This document shows, in pieces, positions 26,286-33,279 of a stretch of 64,000 nt of DNA (positions within the stretch are counted from its first letter, which is position 1; each line of letters opens with the position of its first letter). The notes beneath the pieces were generated by a model, which worked only from the letters and a program-made list of their open reading frames with translations, was not told the DNA's origin and made no database searches. Both the position numbers and the translations under genes were made by a program. Source of the stretch: Streptomyces sp. NRRL F-5126 (lineage in GTDB: Bacteria > Actinomycetota > Actinomycetes > Streptomycetales > Streptomycetaceae); the NCBI RefSeq assembly GCF_000721265.1, contig NZ_JOFZ01000007.1, positions 124,001-188,000 of the forward strand, in the 5' to 3' direction.

Positions 26286-27335
26286 TCAGCCGCGTACCAC
26301 GCGGACCTCGGCCACCTCCATCAGGCCGTCGAGTTCGACCCTGCCCACCGTCTGGCCCCGGCCCACCGTCAGGCCGTCGCGCCGCACCAGGTCGAGCAGC
26401 CGTTCCGCCAGTGGCATCACCATGTGGCGGCCCCAGCAGCGCTCGTTGGCGTGGCCGAACGGCAGGTAGCCCGGGTGCGTGTCCGGGTCGAGCCCGTCCC
26501 ACCGCTCGGGCAGGAACGCGCCGGGCTCGTCCCAGAGCTTCGGGTCGCGGTGGCTCAGCAGCGGGAGCAGCAGCACGTCGTCGGACGGGCCTATCCGCCG
26601 GTCCACCGCGGTGAACTCGGGCGACGCCACCCGCAGGATGTTCCACGACACGGGCAGCAGGCGCAGGGCCTCGTGGATGATGTGCCGGTTCGGCGTGGCG
26701 TCGTCGAACGGCGCGCCGAGCCACAGCGCGTTGGTGACGAGGGCCGCGACAGTGAAGCACACGGGCGCCGCGACCCGCCGATACAGGTACATCGCGTAAC
26801 GGCGGTCCTGGTAGGTCGCGGAGTCGAGGACGAGTGACGCGAGCTTCGACAGCGGTGCCTCGCGCCCGGGCGCACGCAGCAGCGCGGCACCCGAGGTGAC
26901 GGCCGACCAGGTGAGCTTCGGGGTGAGCTCCAGCCTGCGGTCGACGAGCACGCGAAAGCGCAGGCGCTCCCGGCCGAAGACCAGGTCGCGCAGGTAGGCG
27001 TGCGGTACCTGGGGCCACGGGCCCGTCAGGTCGACGGTGTCCTCCAGGGGACGCTGCAGCGCCTTGCGCACGTCCGACGACACGGCCTGCATGTACGTGG
27101 AGGCGTCGGTACGGCTGACCGACCTCGCCCGAACCGGCTTGAACGTCGGCCGCTCCTCGGCGTTCGCGGGCCTGCTGCGCAGCAGCGCGTCCATCAGGTC
27201 CGGGCCGGCGACGCCGATCGTGTCGGGTTCCAGGCGGAAGAGGTCGGCGCCGGTGTGGCGTGCGAGCAGCGCGTCGATCCGCGGTGCGAAGCGCACGGGC
27301 CGTCCTGCGCGTACGGTGGCCGGTCGTTCTGGCAT
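26286..27335 (-). CDS. Cytochrome P450, likely RiPP-crosslinking (atropopeptide TrpB-like)
   Basis: A 349-aa P450, about 50 residues shorter than a typical bacterial P450. The heme-binding loop reads YLPFGHANERCWGRH with the cysteine ligand C300. The ExxR pair is E222-R225 in HEALRLLPVSW, and the meander FLPERWDGLDPDTHPGY is clear. The I-helix region (VCFTVAALVTNALW) lacks the usual A/G-G-x-D/E-T motif, as if the proton-relay acid were missing. GGAGG 7 nt before the ATG makes the start firm. It follows a 25-codon precursor peptide gene by 79 nt. By analogy with tryptorubin biosynthesis, it probably forms the C-C and C-N crosslinks between aromatic side chains of the core peptide. No other tailoring enzyme is near. 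Confidence 0.85.
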   Translation of the reverse strand: MPERPATVRAGRPVRFAPRIDALLARHTGADLFRLEPDTIGVAGPDLMDALLRSRPANAEERPTFKPVRARSVSRTDASTYMQAVSSDVRKALQRPLEDTVDLTGPWPQVPHAYLRDLVFGRERLRFRVLVDRRLELTPKLTWSAVTSGAALLRAPGREAPLSKLASLVLDSATYQDRRYAMYLYRRVAAPVCFTVAALVTNALWLGAPFDDATPNRHIIHEALRLLPVSWNILRVASPEFTAVDRRIGPSDDVLLLPLLSHRDPKLWDEPGAFLPERWDGLDPDTHPGYLPFGHANERCWGRHMVMPLAERLLDLVRRDGLTVGRGQTVGRVELDGLMEVAEVRVVRG

Positions 27336-27356
27336 GGAGCAACCTCCGGGGCGAAC

Positions 27357-27395
27357 GGCGGGTGACGGGACGCGCCCGGCGCCCCGCCACCCGCC
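27357..27395 (-). terminator. Hairpin between precursor and P450 genes (possible attenuator)
   Basis: GGCGGGTG (27357-27364) pairs with CACCCGCC (27388-27395), and the inner bases extend the stem imperfectly. Placed between the precursor peptide and the P450, it could lower P450 transcript relative to precursor, a common need in RiPP operons. The function is inferred. Confidence 0.45.
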
Positions 27396-27414
27396 CTCTG
27401 CGTGAACGGGCCGA

Positions 27415-27492
27415 TCAGATCCAGCCGTACCACGCGTAGGCCTTGAGGCTCTTCTCGCTCCTGACCTTCTTCATGAGGCGAACGAACTTCAT
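27415..27492 (-). CDS. Atropopeptide-like RiPP precursor peptide, core AWYGWI
   Basis: A 25-aa peptide. The ATG at 27492 is preceded by GGAGG with 5 nt spacing, and the stop is TGA at 27417-27415. The leader (about 19 residues) begins MKFVRLMKK and is strongly basic. The peptide ends SLKAYAWYGWI. Four of the last seven residues are aromatic (Y19, W21, Y22, W24). This is the layout of atropopeptide precursors, whose best-known member tryptorubin A is AWYIWY. Here the fourth core residue is Gly instead of Ile and the last is Ile instead of Tyr. The P450 gene follows directly on the same strand. The leader would be removed by a host protease, since none is encoded nearby. The family link rests on motif, size and P450 context. 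Confidence 0.85.
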   Translation of the reverse strand: MKFVRLMKKVRSEKSLKAYAWYGWI

Positions 27493-27564
27493 GACTACCT
27501 CCAAGTGACGGGAAGTGCTGAGCGCCGGGCGGCGGCCCCTCGCGAGGTCGTCAGCCGTCGCAGA

Positions 27565-27593
27565 AGTGAATGACGGGTCGTCAAGGCAGTCAA
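27565..27593 (-). promoter_or_regulatory. Candidate promoter for the RiPP operon
   Basis: On the minus strand, TTGACT (27593-27588), a 17-nt spacer and TTCACT (27570-27565) resemble a weak housekeeping promoter about 70 nt before the precursor start. A second TTGAC lies 9 nt downstream of the first. The -10 box is poor, so this is tentative. Confidence 0.35.
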
Positions 27594-27784
27594 GTGGCCC
27601 GCATCACTTCCAAATCCGCGCACGGGGTGTTTCGGAGGCGTTGACATTCGCCAACCGGGAAGAATCCGGCCCGAGATGGGAGCTTGCGCCTGATGCAGCA
27701 GCCGGCGCGCTGTGGACGGTGCATAACCGACCGCCTCACGAGAGGTCCGGGACCGGGCCGGAGATTTTACGTCGGCGGCGCCGG

Positions 27785-28168
27785 TCACCGAGTCCCGTCG
27801 AACACACCGCCGCCGGTCGCGGCGGTTCCGCGCGGCGGGTCGGGCAGCCGTCTCGTGCCGCCGGCGCCCGTGCCGCCGGCGCCGGTCTCGTCGTCGTGCG
27901 TGCCTGCCGACGGGTGCTCGCCGGCCTGGCACTCGGCGTCGAAGATGTTGCAGCCGGCCGTGGTTGAAGGCGTGGGTGCGGGCGTGGGAGCAGCGGGGGG
28001 CGGTGAGACGGCCCCCGCCTGGGAGACGTGCGGGCGGGGTGGCTTCGAGTCGGTGGTGCCGTTGCCGCTGCCGAAGGCCGTGAAGACGGCGAACAGGGCG
28101 CCGGCGAGCGCGATGGCGACGGCGAGAGTGAGGGTGGCGGATCGGGAGGTACGGGACGAAGCAGGCAT
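27785..28168 (-). CDS. Hypothetical secreted or membrane-anchored protein
   Basis: A 127-aa protein. An N-terminal hydrophobic segment (SATLTLAVAIALAGALFAVFTAFG) serves as an uncleaved anchor or signal. A Pro/Thr/Ala-rich stalk (PPPAAPTPAPTPSTTAG) follows, then a short motif with two cysteines (GCNIFDAECQAGEHPSAGTHDDET). No known domain is seen. It is on the same strand as the RiPP operon, about 290 nt upstream of the precursor; the gap probably holds its end and the RiPP promoter. A link to the RiPP is possible but unsupported. Confidence 0.6.
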   Translation of the reverse strand: MPASSRTSRSATLTLAVAIALAGALFAVFTAFGSGNGTTDSKPPRPHVSQAGAVSPPPAAPTPAPTPSTTAGCNIFDAECQAGEHPSAGTHDDETGAGGTGAGGTRRLPDPPRGTAATGGGVFDGTR

Positions 28169-28324
28169 GCCCGGATCTTCCCGCAGCGAGAGGCGGTGGG
28201 GGTGCCGACACCTCGGGACCGCGTTGACCGGGTCACCCGCGCGCCGGAGCGCGCGAAGGGCCCCCGCGGGTGGCGCATCCGCGAGAGCCCTCCGTCTGTC
28301 CGTCTGCCGGTGTCCGGCTGCCCG

Positions 28325-28747
28325 TCAGCCGGACTGGCCGCTGTCCTTGAGGGGGCCCCAGCCGTGCCAGCGCTCGACGTCGATCCACGCGCTGACCCTG
28401 CTGCGTTCCCGGTTCGGGTAGTCGTTGCCCCCGTAGTGGCGCGACAGCCGGTCGATGTCGGTCAGGCCGGCGTCGTCGCGCATCTCGCCGACGCGCCCGA
28501 TGAGGCTGACGTGCGTGTACCAGTTGCCCTCGTCCAGCACCGTGAGGGTGACCCGCGGATCGTTGCGCAGGTGGCGCAGGCGCACGCGGCCCTCGTCCAT
28601 GTTGAGCAGGACCCGGCCGTCGTCCTCCCACAGGTACCAGGTGGCGGTCGACACGGGTTGGCCGTCGGACCTGAGCGTGGTGACGACGGCCGGGTTCGCC
28701 TTGCGCAGCATGGCGACTGCGTCCTCGGGGAGCGGTGGATTCGACAC
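28325..28747 (-). CDS. PPOX-class F420/FMN-dependent oxidoreductase (pyridoxamine 5'-phosphate oxidase fold)
   Basis: A 140-aa split-barrel flavin protein. Family marks: PAVVTTLRSDGQPVSTATWYLWEDDGRVLLNMDEGRVRLRHLRNDPRVTLTVLD and the C-terminal SAWIDVERWHGWG. Actinobacterial members of this size often use coenzyme F420 and reduce small compounds; others use FMN. The start is a GTG with AAGGAGA before it. The longer open frame upstream is Arg/Pro-rich and not credible. It appears to be a single-gene unit. Confidence 0.83.
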   Translation of the reverse strand: MSNPPLPEDAVAMLRKANPAVVTTLRSDGQPVSTATWYLWEDDGRVLLNMDEGRVRLRHLRNDPRVTLTVLDEGNWYTHVSLIGRVGEMRDDAGLTDIDRLSRHYGGNDYPNRERSRVSAWIDVERWHGWGPLKDSGQSG

Positions 28748-28932
28748 GGTCTTCTCCTTGTCTCGTGTTCCCGGCCCCGCCACCGTGGCCCGTGCCCGCG
28801 GAGGGGACGGGCGCGGCGGGGCCCACCCGGGATCGTACGAACGGGCGGCGCCCCGCCGTGCGCGACGCACGGCACGGGGGCCGGAGCCTCGATCTCGGGT
28901 GCCGGCCCCCTGCGCGATGCGTGGTCGGCGGG

Positions 28933-29007
28933 TCAGTGCCGACCGTCCTCGTAGGAGCGCCGCACCGCATCCGACGCCTTGTTCGCCATGTCACCCAGCT
29001 TGCTCAT
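28933..29007 (-). CDS. Small peptide of 24 aa, function unknown
   Basis: The ATG at 29007 has a near-ideal ribosome site (GGGAGGT, 4 nt spacing). The 24-codon frame begins MSKLGDMANKAS and ends RRSYEDGRH. It is helix-prone, charged and amphipathic, with no signal peptide. The sequence resembles the start of small stress or antitoxin-like actinobacterial proteins, but it stops early. It could be a real small protein or a truncated relic. Confidence 0.45.
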   Translation of the reverse strand: MSKLGDMANKASDAVRRSYEDGRH

Positions 29008-29247
29008 GTCTACCTCCCGGCAGTGGTGCATGTGCTGCCTTGCACCCCGTCGTCCGACCGTCCCTTCCCGCACGCAAACGCCCCGGCCCCGGACCGTCCT
29101 CGGGGTTCGCGCGCACGGGCCCCTACGGGAGGGCCCCAGGGCACCCCGCACGGCGGGAGTCGCCGTTCTCGTCCGCGGGGCCGAGGTCTCGGCGCCACGC
29201 CGCCGGGACGATGGAACGGAGCCGAGCATCCAGAGGGAAGGACCGTC

Positions 29248-29688
29248 ATGGACACCGGGAGTCCGGACATCCGCACGAGCGCCGGCGGCGGATCTCCGCG
29301 CGCCGCGGCCGCGTTCCGCCGCGCGAAGCTGCTGACGGGGTGCTACCTCGCCGTGAGTGTCGCCACTCTCGCGGCCATCGTCCTGCTCCGCGACGACGCC
29401 GGCGCGGTGAACGACGCCGTGTGGGTCAGGGGCTGCATCGTGGTCGCCAGCGCCGTGGTGACCTTCCTGTGCGCCGTGCGCGCGGCACGCGGCGACCGGG
29501 GCGCCTACCGCAGACTGCGGGCCGTCTCGGCGGTCATGGTCGTGGCGATCGCCGTGATCATCGCCCTTCCCGGGACCTTCCCGGTGTGGATGAAGATCGA
29601 CCAGGGAGTCTGCGGGGCGCTGCTGCTCGCGGTGGTGCTGCTCGTCAACAGCAGGCACGCGCGCACGGCCTTCGCCGCCGCGCGGTGA
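29248..29688 (+). CDS. Small integral membrane protein, function unknown
   Basis: A 146-aa protein with four predicted membrane helices (LLTGCYLAVSVATLAAIVLL; VWVRGCIVVASAVVTFLCAV; VSAVMVVAIAVIIALPG; VCGALLLAVVLLV) joined by short basic loops. GAGGGAAGGA precedes the ATG. This kind of four-helix protein is common in Streptomyces and has no known role. It is convergent with the chitosanase gene and shares a bidirectional terminator with it. Confidence 0.75.
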   Translation: MDTGSPDIRTSAGGGSPRAAAAFRRAKLLTGCYLAVSVATLAAIVLLRDDAGAVNDAVWVRGCIVVASAVVTFLCAVRAARGDRGAYRRLRAVSAVMVVAIAVIIALPGTFPVWMKIDQGVCGALLLAVVLLVNSRHARTAFAAAR

Positions 29689-29714
29689 GACCGCGGCCGG
29701 GCGGCCTCACCGCG
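29681..29714. terminator. Bidirectional terminator between membrane protein and chitosanase genes
   Basis: CGCGGTGAG (29681-29689) pairs with CTCACCGCG (29706-29714), and CCGC/GCGG inside extends the stem past one mismatch. The stem includes the plus-strand stop codon and lies just before the minus-strand stop. Confidence 0.65.
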
Positions 29715-29722
29715 GGCACCGG

Positions 29723-30583
29723 TCAGCCGCCGATGTGGTAGCTGTCGCCGTAGACCTTCCAGTCGAGCGGCGGGTCGAGATCGAGGTTGCCCTGCTGGAG
29801 GAACACGCGCTGCTCGGTGTCCACCCGGCTGGTGTCCTCGTGGGCCGCCTCCTGCTTCATGGCCCAGACGCGCGCGTCCAGGAACGCGTTCAGGTAGGCG
29901 GTCTCGTCGCCGCCCCCGGAGGGCGGCTCGGCATGCGAAAGCGCACGCGCGCGGATGCCGCCGAAGCTGGTGGCGTCGTCGCCCGGGCCGTGCATCACGA
30001 TCGCGTCGTAGTAGATGAACTGGCCGAGCGTGCCGAGGCCGTCCTTCTTCGCCTGGGCGACCGCGGGGTCGAAGTACACCCGGTCACGTTCGTCGTCCTG
30101 CGCCGACTGGAACACCGGGTCGGACGCGGCCTGCTGCCAGGCGGAGGTGAACGCCGTGCCGAGGCCGTCGTGCGAGTCGGTGCCGTTGACCGCCTCGAGC
30201 GCCGGCAGGAAACGGGCGAGCGGGTTGTCCGGCTCCCGGTCGGTGTAGAGGCGCACGACCTGCAGCATGTCGCCGGTGCCCGAGCAGAATCCGATGATGC
30301 CGGCGGTGTAGCCGCGACCGTCGCCGATGTCCTCGATGTACTTGTACTGAGCCTTCCAGTCCAGCGAGGAGTTCTCCGCGCTGGAGACGAGCTCCATCGC
30401 GATCTCCTTCTTGGCGGGGTCGTCGAGTCCGGTCGCCGCAGCGGGCCTCGCGCTCGCGGCCGCGCCGGCCGCGTGTGCGGCGGCCGGGACGGTCTGGGCG
30501 CCGGCGGCCGTCGGCACGGCGGCGAGCGCCAGGCCGAGAAGCGCGGCCGGGACGAGGCGGAGCGTGCTCTTGTGGGGGTGCAC
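29723..30583 (-). CDS. csn: Secreted chitosanase, glycoside hydrolase family 46
   Basis: A 286-aa secreted enzyme that cuts beta-1,4 bonds in chitosan. A signal peptide (HPHKSTLRLVPAALLGLALAAVPTAAGA) and Ala-rich propeptide precede the GH46 domain, which starts GLDDPAKKEIAMELVSSAENSS. The catalytic pair is visible: E70 in SSAENSS and D88 in EDIGDGRGYTAG, 18 residues apart as in the N174 enzyme (E22, D40). The GTG at 30583 with GGAGG upstream is preferred to an ATG at 30610, which would add a Pro-rich tail. A TAGGAA-type operator lies upstream, so substrate induction through a CsnR-like repressor is likely. Confidence 0.92.
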   Translation of the reverse strand: MHPHKSTLRLVPAALLGLALAAVPTAAGAQTVPAAAHAAGAAASARPAAATGLDDPAKKEIAMELVSSAENSSLDWKAQYKYIEDIGDGRGYTAGIIGFCSGTGDMLQVVRLYTDREPDNPLARFLPALEAVNGTDSHDGLGTAFTSAWQQAASDPVFQSAQDDERDRVYFDPAVAQAKKDGLGTLGQFIYYDAIVMHGPGDDATSFGGIRARALSHAEPPSGGGDETAYLNAFLDARVWAMKQEAAHEDTSRVDTEQRVFLQQGNLDLDPPLDWKVYGDSYHIGG

Positions 30584-30614
30584 TGTGGCCTCCGTGGGGG
30601 GTGGGGGCATCTGT

Positions 30615-30629
30615 TAGGAAGCTTTCCTA
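30615..30629. promoter_or_regulatory. Chitosanase operator TAGGAAGCTTTCCTA (CsnR-like site)
   Basis: TAGGAA-GCT-TTCCTA is a 15-bp inverted repeat 32 nt upstream of the chitosanase start. A TAGGAAAGCTTTCCTA-type palindrome is, from memory, the operator of the ROK-family repressor CsnR in other Streptomyces. Its matching place here supports conserved control. The csnR gene itself is not in the window. Confidence 0.65.
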
Positions 30630-30851
30630 TCAGAGTTGGCATGGGCACGTACACCCCTGTGGAGCACGCGAGTTGGGAATCGCTTGTCCTCGTCGCCCGC
30701 GCCCGGGCCGAGGGCGCGACGATGTGGTCCGGCCCGGGCAGCCATTTCCCCTGCTGCCGGGCCCTGCTCCATCCCTTGGCCCATTCGGGCGAATAATGGC
30801 TGTGGCGGGGACGCGTCACACGGCCCCGGGGAGTTGCGGCACACCTGCCGA

Positions 30852-30865
30852 CTACAGCAATGTAG
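30852..30865. promoter_or_regulatory. BlaI-type operator CTACAGCAATGTAG
   Basis: CTACA and TGTAG are inverted around GCAA, 23 nt before the start of the BlaI-family gene. The TACA/TGTA core matches BlaI/MecI operators, which indicates autoregulation. Confidence 0.6.
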
Positions 30866-30888
30866 ACGTCAGAGCGAAGGGGGACCCC

Positions 30889-31275
30889 TTGTCAGGAACG
30901 AGTGCGGAGCGGCGGCCGACGGGCGAGCTGGAGACGGCCGTCCTCACCGTGCTCTGGGCCGCGGGCACACCGCTCGTCGCCCGGCAGGTGCAGGCCGACC
31001 TGCCGATGCCGCTCGCGCGGACCACGGTCGCCACGCTGCTCGCCCGCCTGCACGAGAAGGGCGCGGTCGTCAGGGAGCGCGCCGGCCGCGGGTACGCCTA
31101 CTCCGCCGCGCAGGACCGGCAGGGCCTCGCCGCCCGCCGCATGCACCGCGAGCTGGACAAGGACGCCGACCGCGGGGCCGTACTCGCCCGCTTCGTCTCC
31201 CAGCTGGAGCCCGAGGACGAGAAGGTGCTGAGGGAACTGCTCGAGTCGGACCTGCCCGGCGGGAGGGACGAGTGA
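30889..31275 (+). CDS. BlaI/MecI family transcriptional repressor
   Basis: A 128-aa winged-helix repressor: RPTGELETAVLTVLWAAGTPLVARQVQADLP, the recognition helix region LARTTVATLLARLHEKGAVVRERAGRGYAYS, and a C-terminal dimer helix (LARFVSQLEPEDEKVLRELLESD). The start is a TTG with AAGGGGGA before it; no in-frame ATG or GTG fits the domain. Its stop overlaps the GTG of the M56 peptidase gene by 4 nt. BlaI proteins repress their own operon and are inactivated when the partner membrane metalloprotease senses a signal, often a cell-wall antibiotic. In actinobacteria such pairs also affect respiration genes. Confidence 0.88.
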   Translation: MSGTSAERRPTGELETAVLTVLWAAGTPLVARQVQADLPMPLARTTVATLLARLHEKGAVVRERAGRGYAYSAAQDRQGLAARRMHRELDKDADRGAVLARFVSQLEPEDEKVLRELLESDLPGGRDE

Positions 31276-32228
31276 TCCTCCTGCTGCTCATCGTCCCCCT
31301 CGTGCTGCCCTTCGCGGCGCCGCCGCTCGCCCGCGGGCTCGCCGCCCGCGTCGAGCCGGGCGCCGCGCTGTGGGCGCTGACGGCGGCGACCGTCGGCCTC
31401 GCGGCGAGCGCCGTCGCCTCGCTGTGCGGCCTCGTCATCGCCGGCGCGTTGCGCCTGCCCGCCGTGGCCCGCCTCGGCGAGCTGATCCGGCCGATGGCCA
31501 CAGGACCGGCCGAGGCGCTCATCCCGCTCGCCGCGGCCGCCGCGGCCGTCCTCGCGCTGTGCGCCCGCACGGCCCTTGGCTCCGCCGTGCGGCAGAGCCG
31601 CTCGGTGCGGGCCGCGCACGCCGAGGCCCGCGGCGCGAGGACGTCGGACGGTATGACCGTCGTGGCCGACGAGCGGATCGACGCGTACGCCCTCCCGGGC
31701 GGGCGCGGCGGCTTCGGCCGAGTCGTGGTCACCGAGGGGATGCTCGGGTGCCTGGACGCCGACGAGCGCGCCGCACTCGTCGCACACGAACGCGCCCACC
31801 TCACCGGACGCCACCACCTCTTCCTCGCGGCGGCCGAGCTGTCCGCGCACTGCCACCCCGGGCTGCGTCCCCTGCGCGGCGACATCTCGCTCGCCGTCGA
31901 ACGCGCCGCCGACGAGACCGCGGCGCGGGCCACGGGCGACCGGCGGCTGATCGCGCGCGCCATCGGGCGCGCCGCGCTTGCCGCGCATGCCGCCCCGGCC
32001 CGCCGGCAGGCCGTCCTCCCGTCCGCCGCCGCCGGGCCCGTGCCCCAGCGGGTCGCCGCACTCCTGCACCGCACGGGCGGCGGGCCGCGGCGCCTGATGA
32101 CGACGTTCGCCCTGCTGCTGCTCGTGTGCGCGGGCACCTCCTCCACGGCGGTACTCGCCGGCGCTGTCGGCCTGCACAGCGGCGTGGAGGTCGCGCAGGG
32201 CGAGACGGCGGCACCCACCGACCACTGA
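31272..32228 (+). CDS. M56 family membrane metallopeptidase (BlaR1-like without sensor domain)
   Basis: A 318-aa membrane protease with N-terminal helices (LLLLIVPLVLPFAAPPLA; ALWALTAATVGLAASAVASLCGLVIAGAL; ALIPLAAAAAAVLALCA) and a zinc motif HERAH at H172, E173 and H176. Another helix lies near the end (LMTTFALLLLVCAGTSSTAVLAG). Unlike BlaR1 there is no penicillin-binding sensor domain after it. It is coupled to the BlaI repressor gene by a GTGA overlap and would cleave that repressor or a related protein on an unknown signal. Confidence 0.87.
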   Translation: MILLLLIVPLVLPFAAPPLARGLAARVEPGAALWALTAATVGLAASAVASLCGLVIAGALRLPAVARLGELIRPMATGPAEALIPLAAAAAAVLALCARTALGSAVRQSRSVRAAHAEARGARTSDGMTVVADERIDAYALPGGRGGFGRVVVTEGMLGCLDADERAALVAHERAHLTGRHHLFLAAAELSAHCHPGLRPLRGDISLAVERAADETAARATGDRRLIARAIGRAALAAHAAPARRQAVLPSAAAGPVPQRVAALLHRTGGGPRRLMTTFALLLLVCAGTSSTAVLAGAVGLHSGVEVAQGETAAPTDH

Positions 32229-32247
32229 CCGGGCGGGTTGCGCCCGG
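32229..32247. terminator. Hairpin between the M56 peptidase and LLM oxidoreductase genes
   Basis: CCGGGCG (32229-32235) pairs with CGCCCGG (32241-32247) around a 5-nt loop, directly after the M56 stop codon. It lies between convergent genes. Confidence 0.5.
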
Positions 32248-32289
32248 CCGCGTGGGACGGGCGCCCAGCGGGGCGCGAGCGCGCCGACG

Positions 32290-33159
32290 TCAGCCGAGGG
32301 AGGGCGGCCCCTGCTCGACGCGGCGCAGCACCAGGTCCATCCGGTCCACCCCGTCATCGTGCGGGCGCCGCTCGTCCCACCAGGTGGCGCCCGCGTCGGC
32401 GAGCGGGCCGACCACGTCGCGCGCGCGAGTGGGATCCGCCGGGCTCGCACCGCCCACGACGAACTCGAAAGGACCGTCGCCCGCGCCCTGCTCGCGACGC
32501 TGCTCCCGCACGTAGCCGACCATGTCGCGCACCTCGTCGACGGGCGGGCAGTGGCCGTGCGGCGCCGAGCGGAACAGCGGCACCGCGCCGTCCCAGCGCG
32601 CCGCTCTGCGCATCGGCCTGCGCCTGGGCCAGTACCCGGCGATCCAGACGGGCGGGCGCGGGCGCTGCAGCGTGGCGGGCAGCAGCGCCACGTCGTCGGC
32701 GTGGAAGTGCCGGCCGTGGTGCGTCACCGGCTCGCCCGTCCAGTACCGCGCCAGCAGGCCGAGGCCCTCGTCGAGGCGCTCGGCCAGCACCACGGGGTCC
32801 GTGGGCCCGCCGAAGCTGCCGTACTCGTCGTCGATCGGGCCGCCGAGCCCCGCCCCGAAGACAACCCGCCCCCCGCTCAGCCGGTCCAGCGTCGCCACCT
32901 GGCGCGCGAGCTGCTCGGGGCGGCGCCGCGGCACGGGGGTGACGAGCGTGCCGAGAGCGATCCGGCTGGTCGCCAGGGCGGCCGCCGTGAGCAGCATCCA
33001 CGGATCGCCGAACACCCGGCGCTCCTTCTTGGTATGGACGACGTGGTCCCAGACGAACAGTCCGTCCCAGCCCGCCTCTTCCGCGGTGGCGGCAAGGGAA
33101 GCGACGGCTCGCGGGTCGGCGAAGTCGCCGAAGTTGGGAATGTTGATGGAATAGCGCAC
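32290..33159 (-). CDS. LLM-class F420-dependent oxidoreductase
   Basis: A 289-aa luciferase-like TIM barrel. Marks: INIPNFGDFADPRAVASLAATAEEAGWDGLFVWDHV, SRIALGTLVTPVPRRRPEQLARQVATLDRLSGGRVVFGAGLG and the substrate-side RPRPPVWIAGYWPRRRPMRRAARWDGAVPLF. Most actinobacterial members use coenzyme F420. The substrate is unknown. The GTG at 33159 was chosen because the beta-1 strand starts right after it. It is divergent from ku (121 nt between the starts), so the two promoters share that gap. Confidence 0.85.
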   Translation of the reverse strand: MRYSINIPNFGDFADPRAVASLAATAEEAGWDGLFVWDHVVHTKKERRVFGDPWMLLTAAALATSRIALGTLVTPVPRRRPEQLARQVATLDRLSGGRVVFGAGLGGPIDDEYGSFGGPTDPVVLAERLDEGLGLLARYWTGEPVTHHGRHFHADDVALLPATLQRPRPPVWIAGYWPRRRPMRRAARWDGAVPLFRSAPHGHCPPVDEVRDMVGYVREQRREQGAGDGPFEFVVGGASPADPTRARDVVGPLADAGATWWDERRPHDDGVDRMDLVLRRVEQGPPSLG

Positions 33160-33279
33160 GCAGGCATCGTGCGCCACGGCACCCCTGCGGGCAACGGGGT
33201 TTCGGGTGCTCCGGGATGCCGGTCCCGCGGGCGGGCCATACGCTGGCCGCCACAGGGGGGCCGAGCTGGAGGTGCCCGC

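Noticed and set aside
27684..28421. Plus-strand open frame antisense to the small secreted protein upstream of the RiPP operon
   Set aside because: It has no ribosome site, low-complexity composition, and runs across two minus-strand genes with better starts.
28933..29007. 24-codon peptide as a second RiPP precursor
   Set aside because: It lacks a C-terminal aromatic or Cys/Ser/Thr-rich core and has no modifying enzyme next to it.
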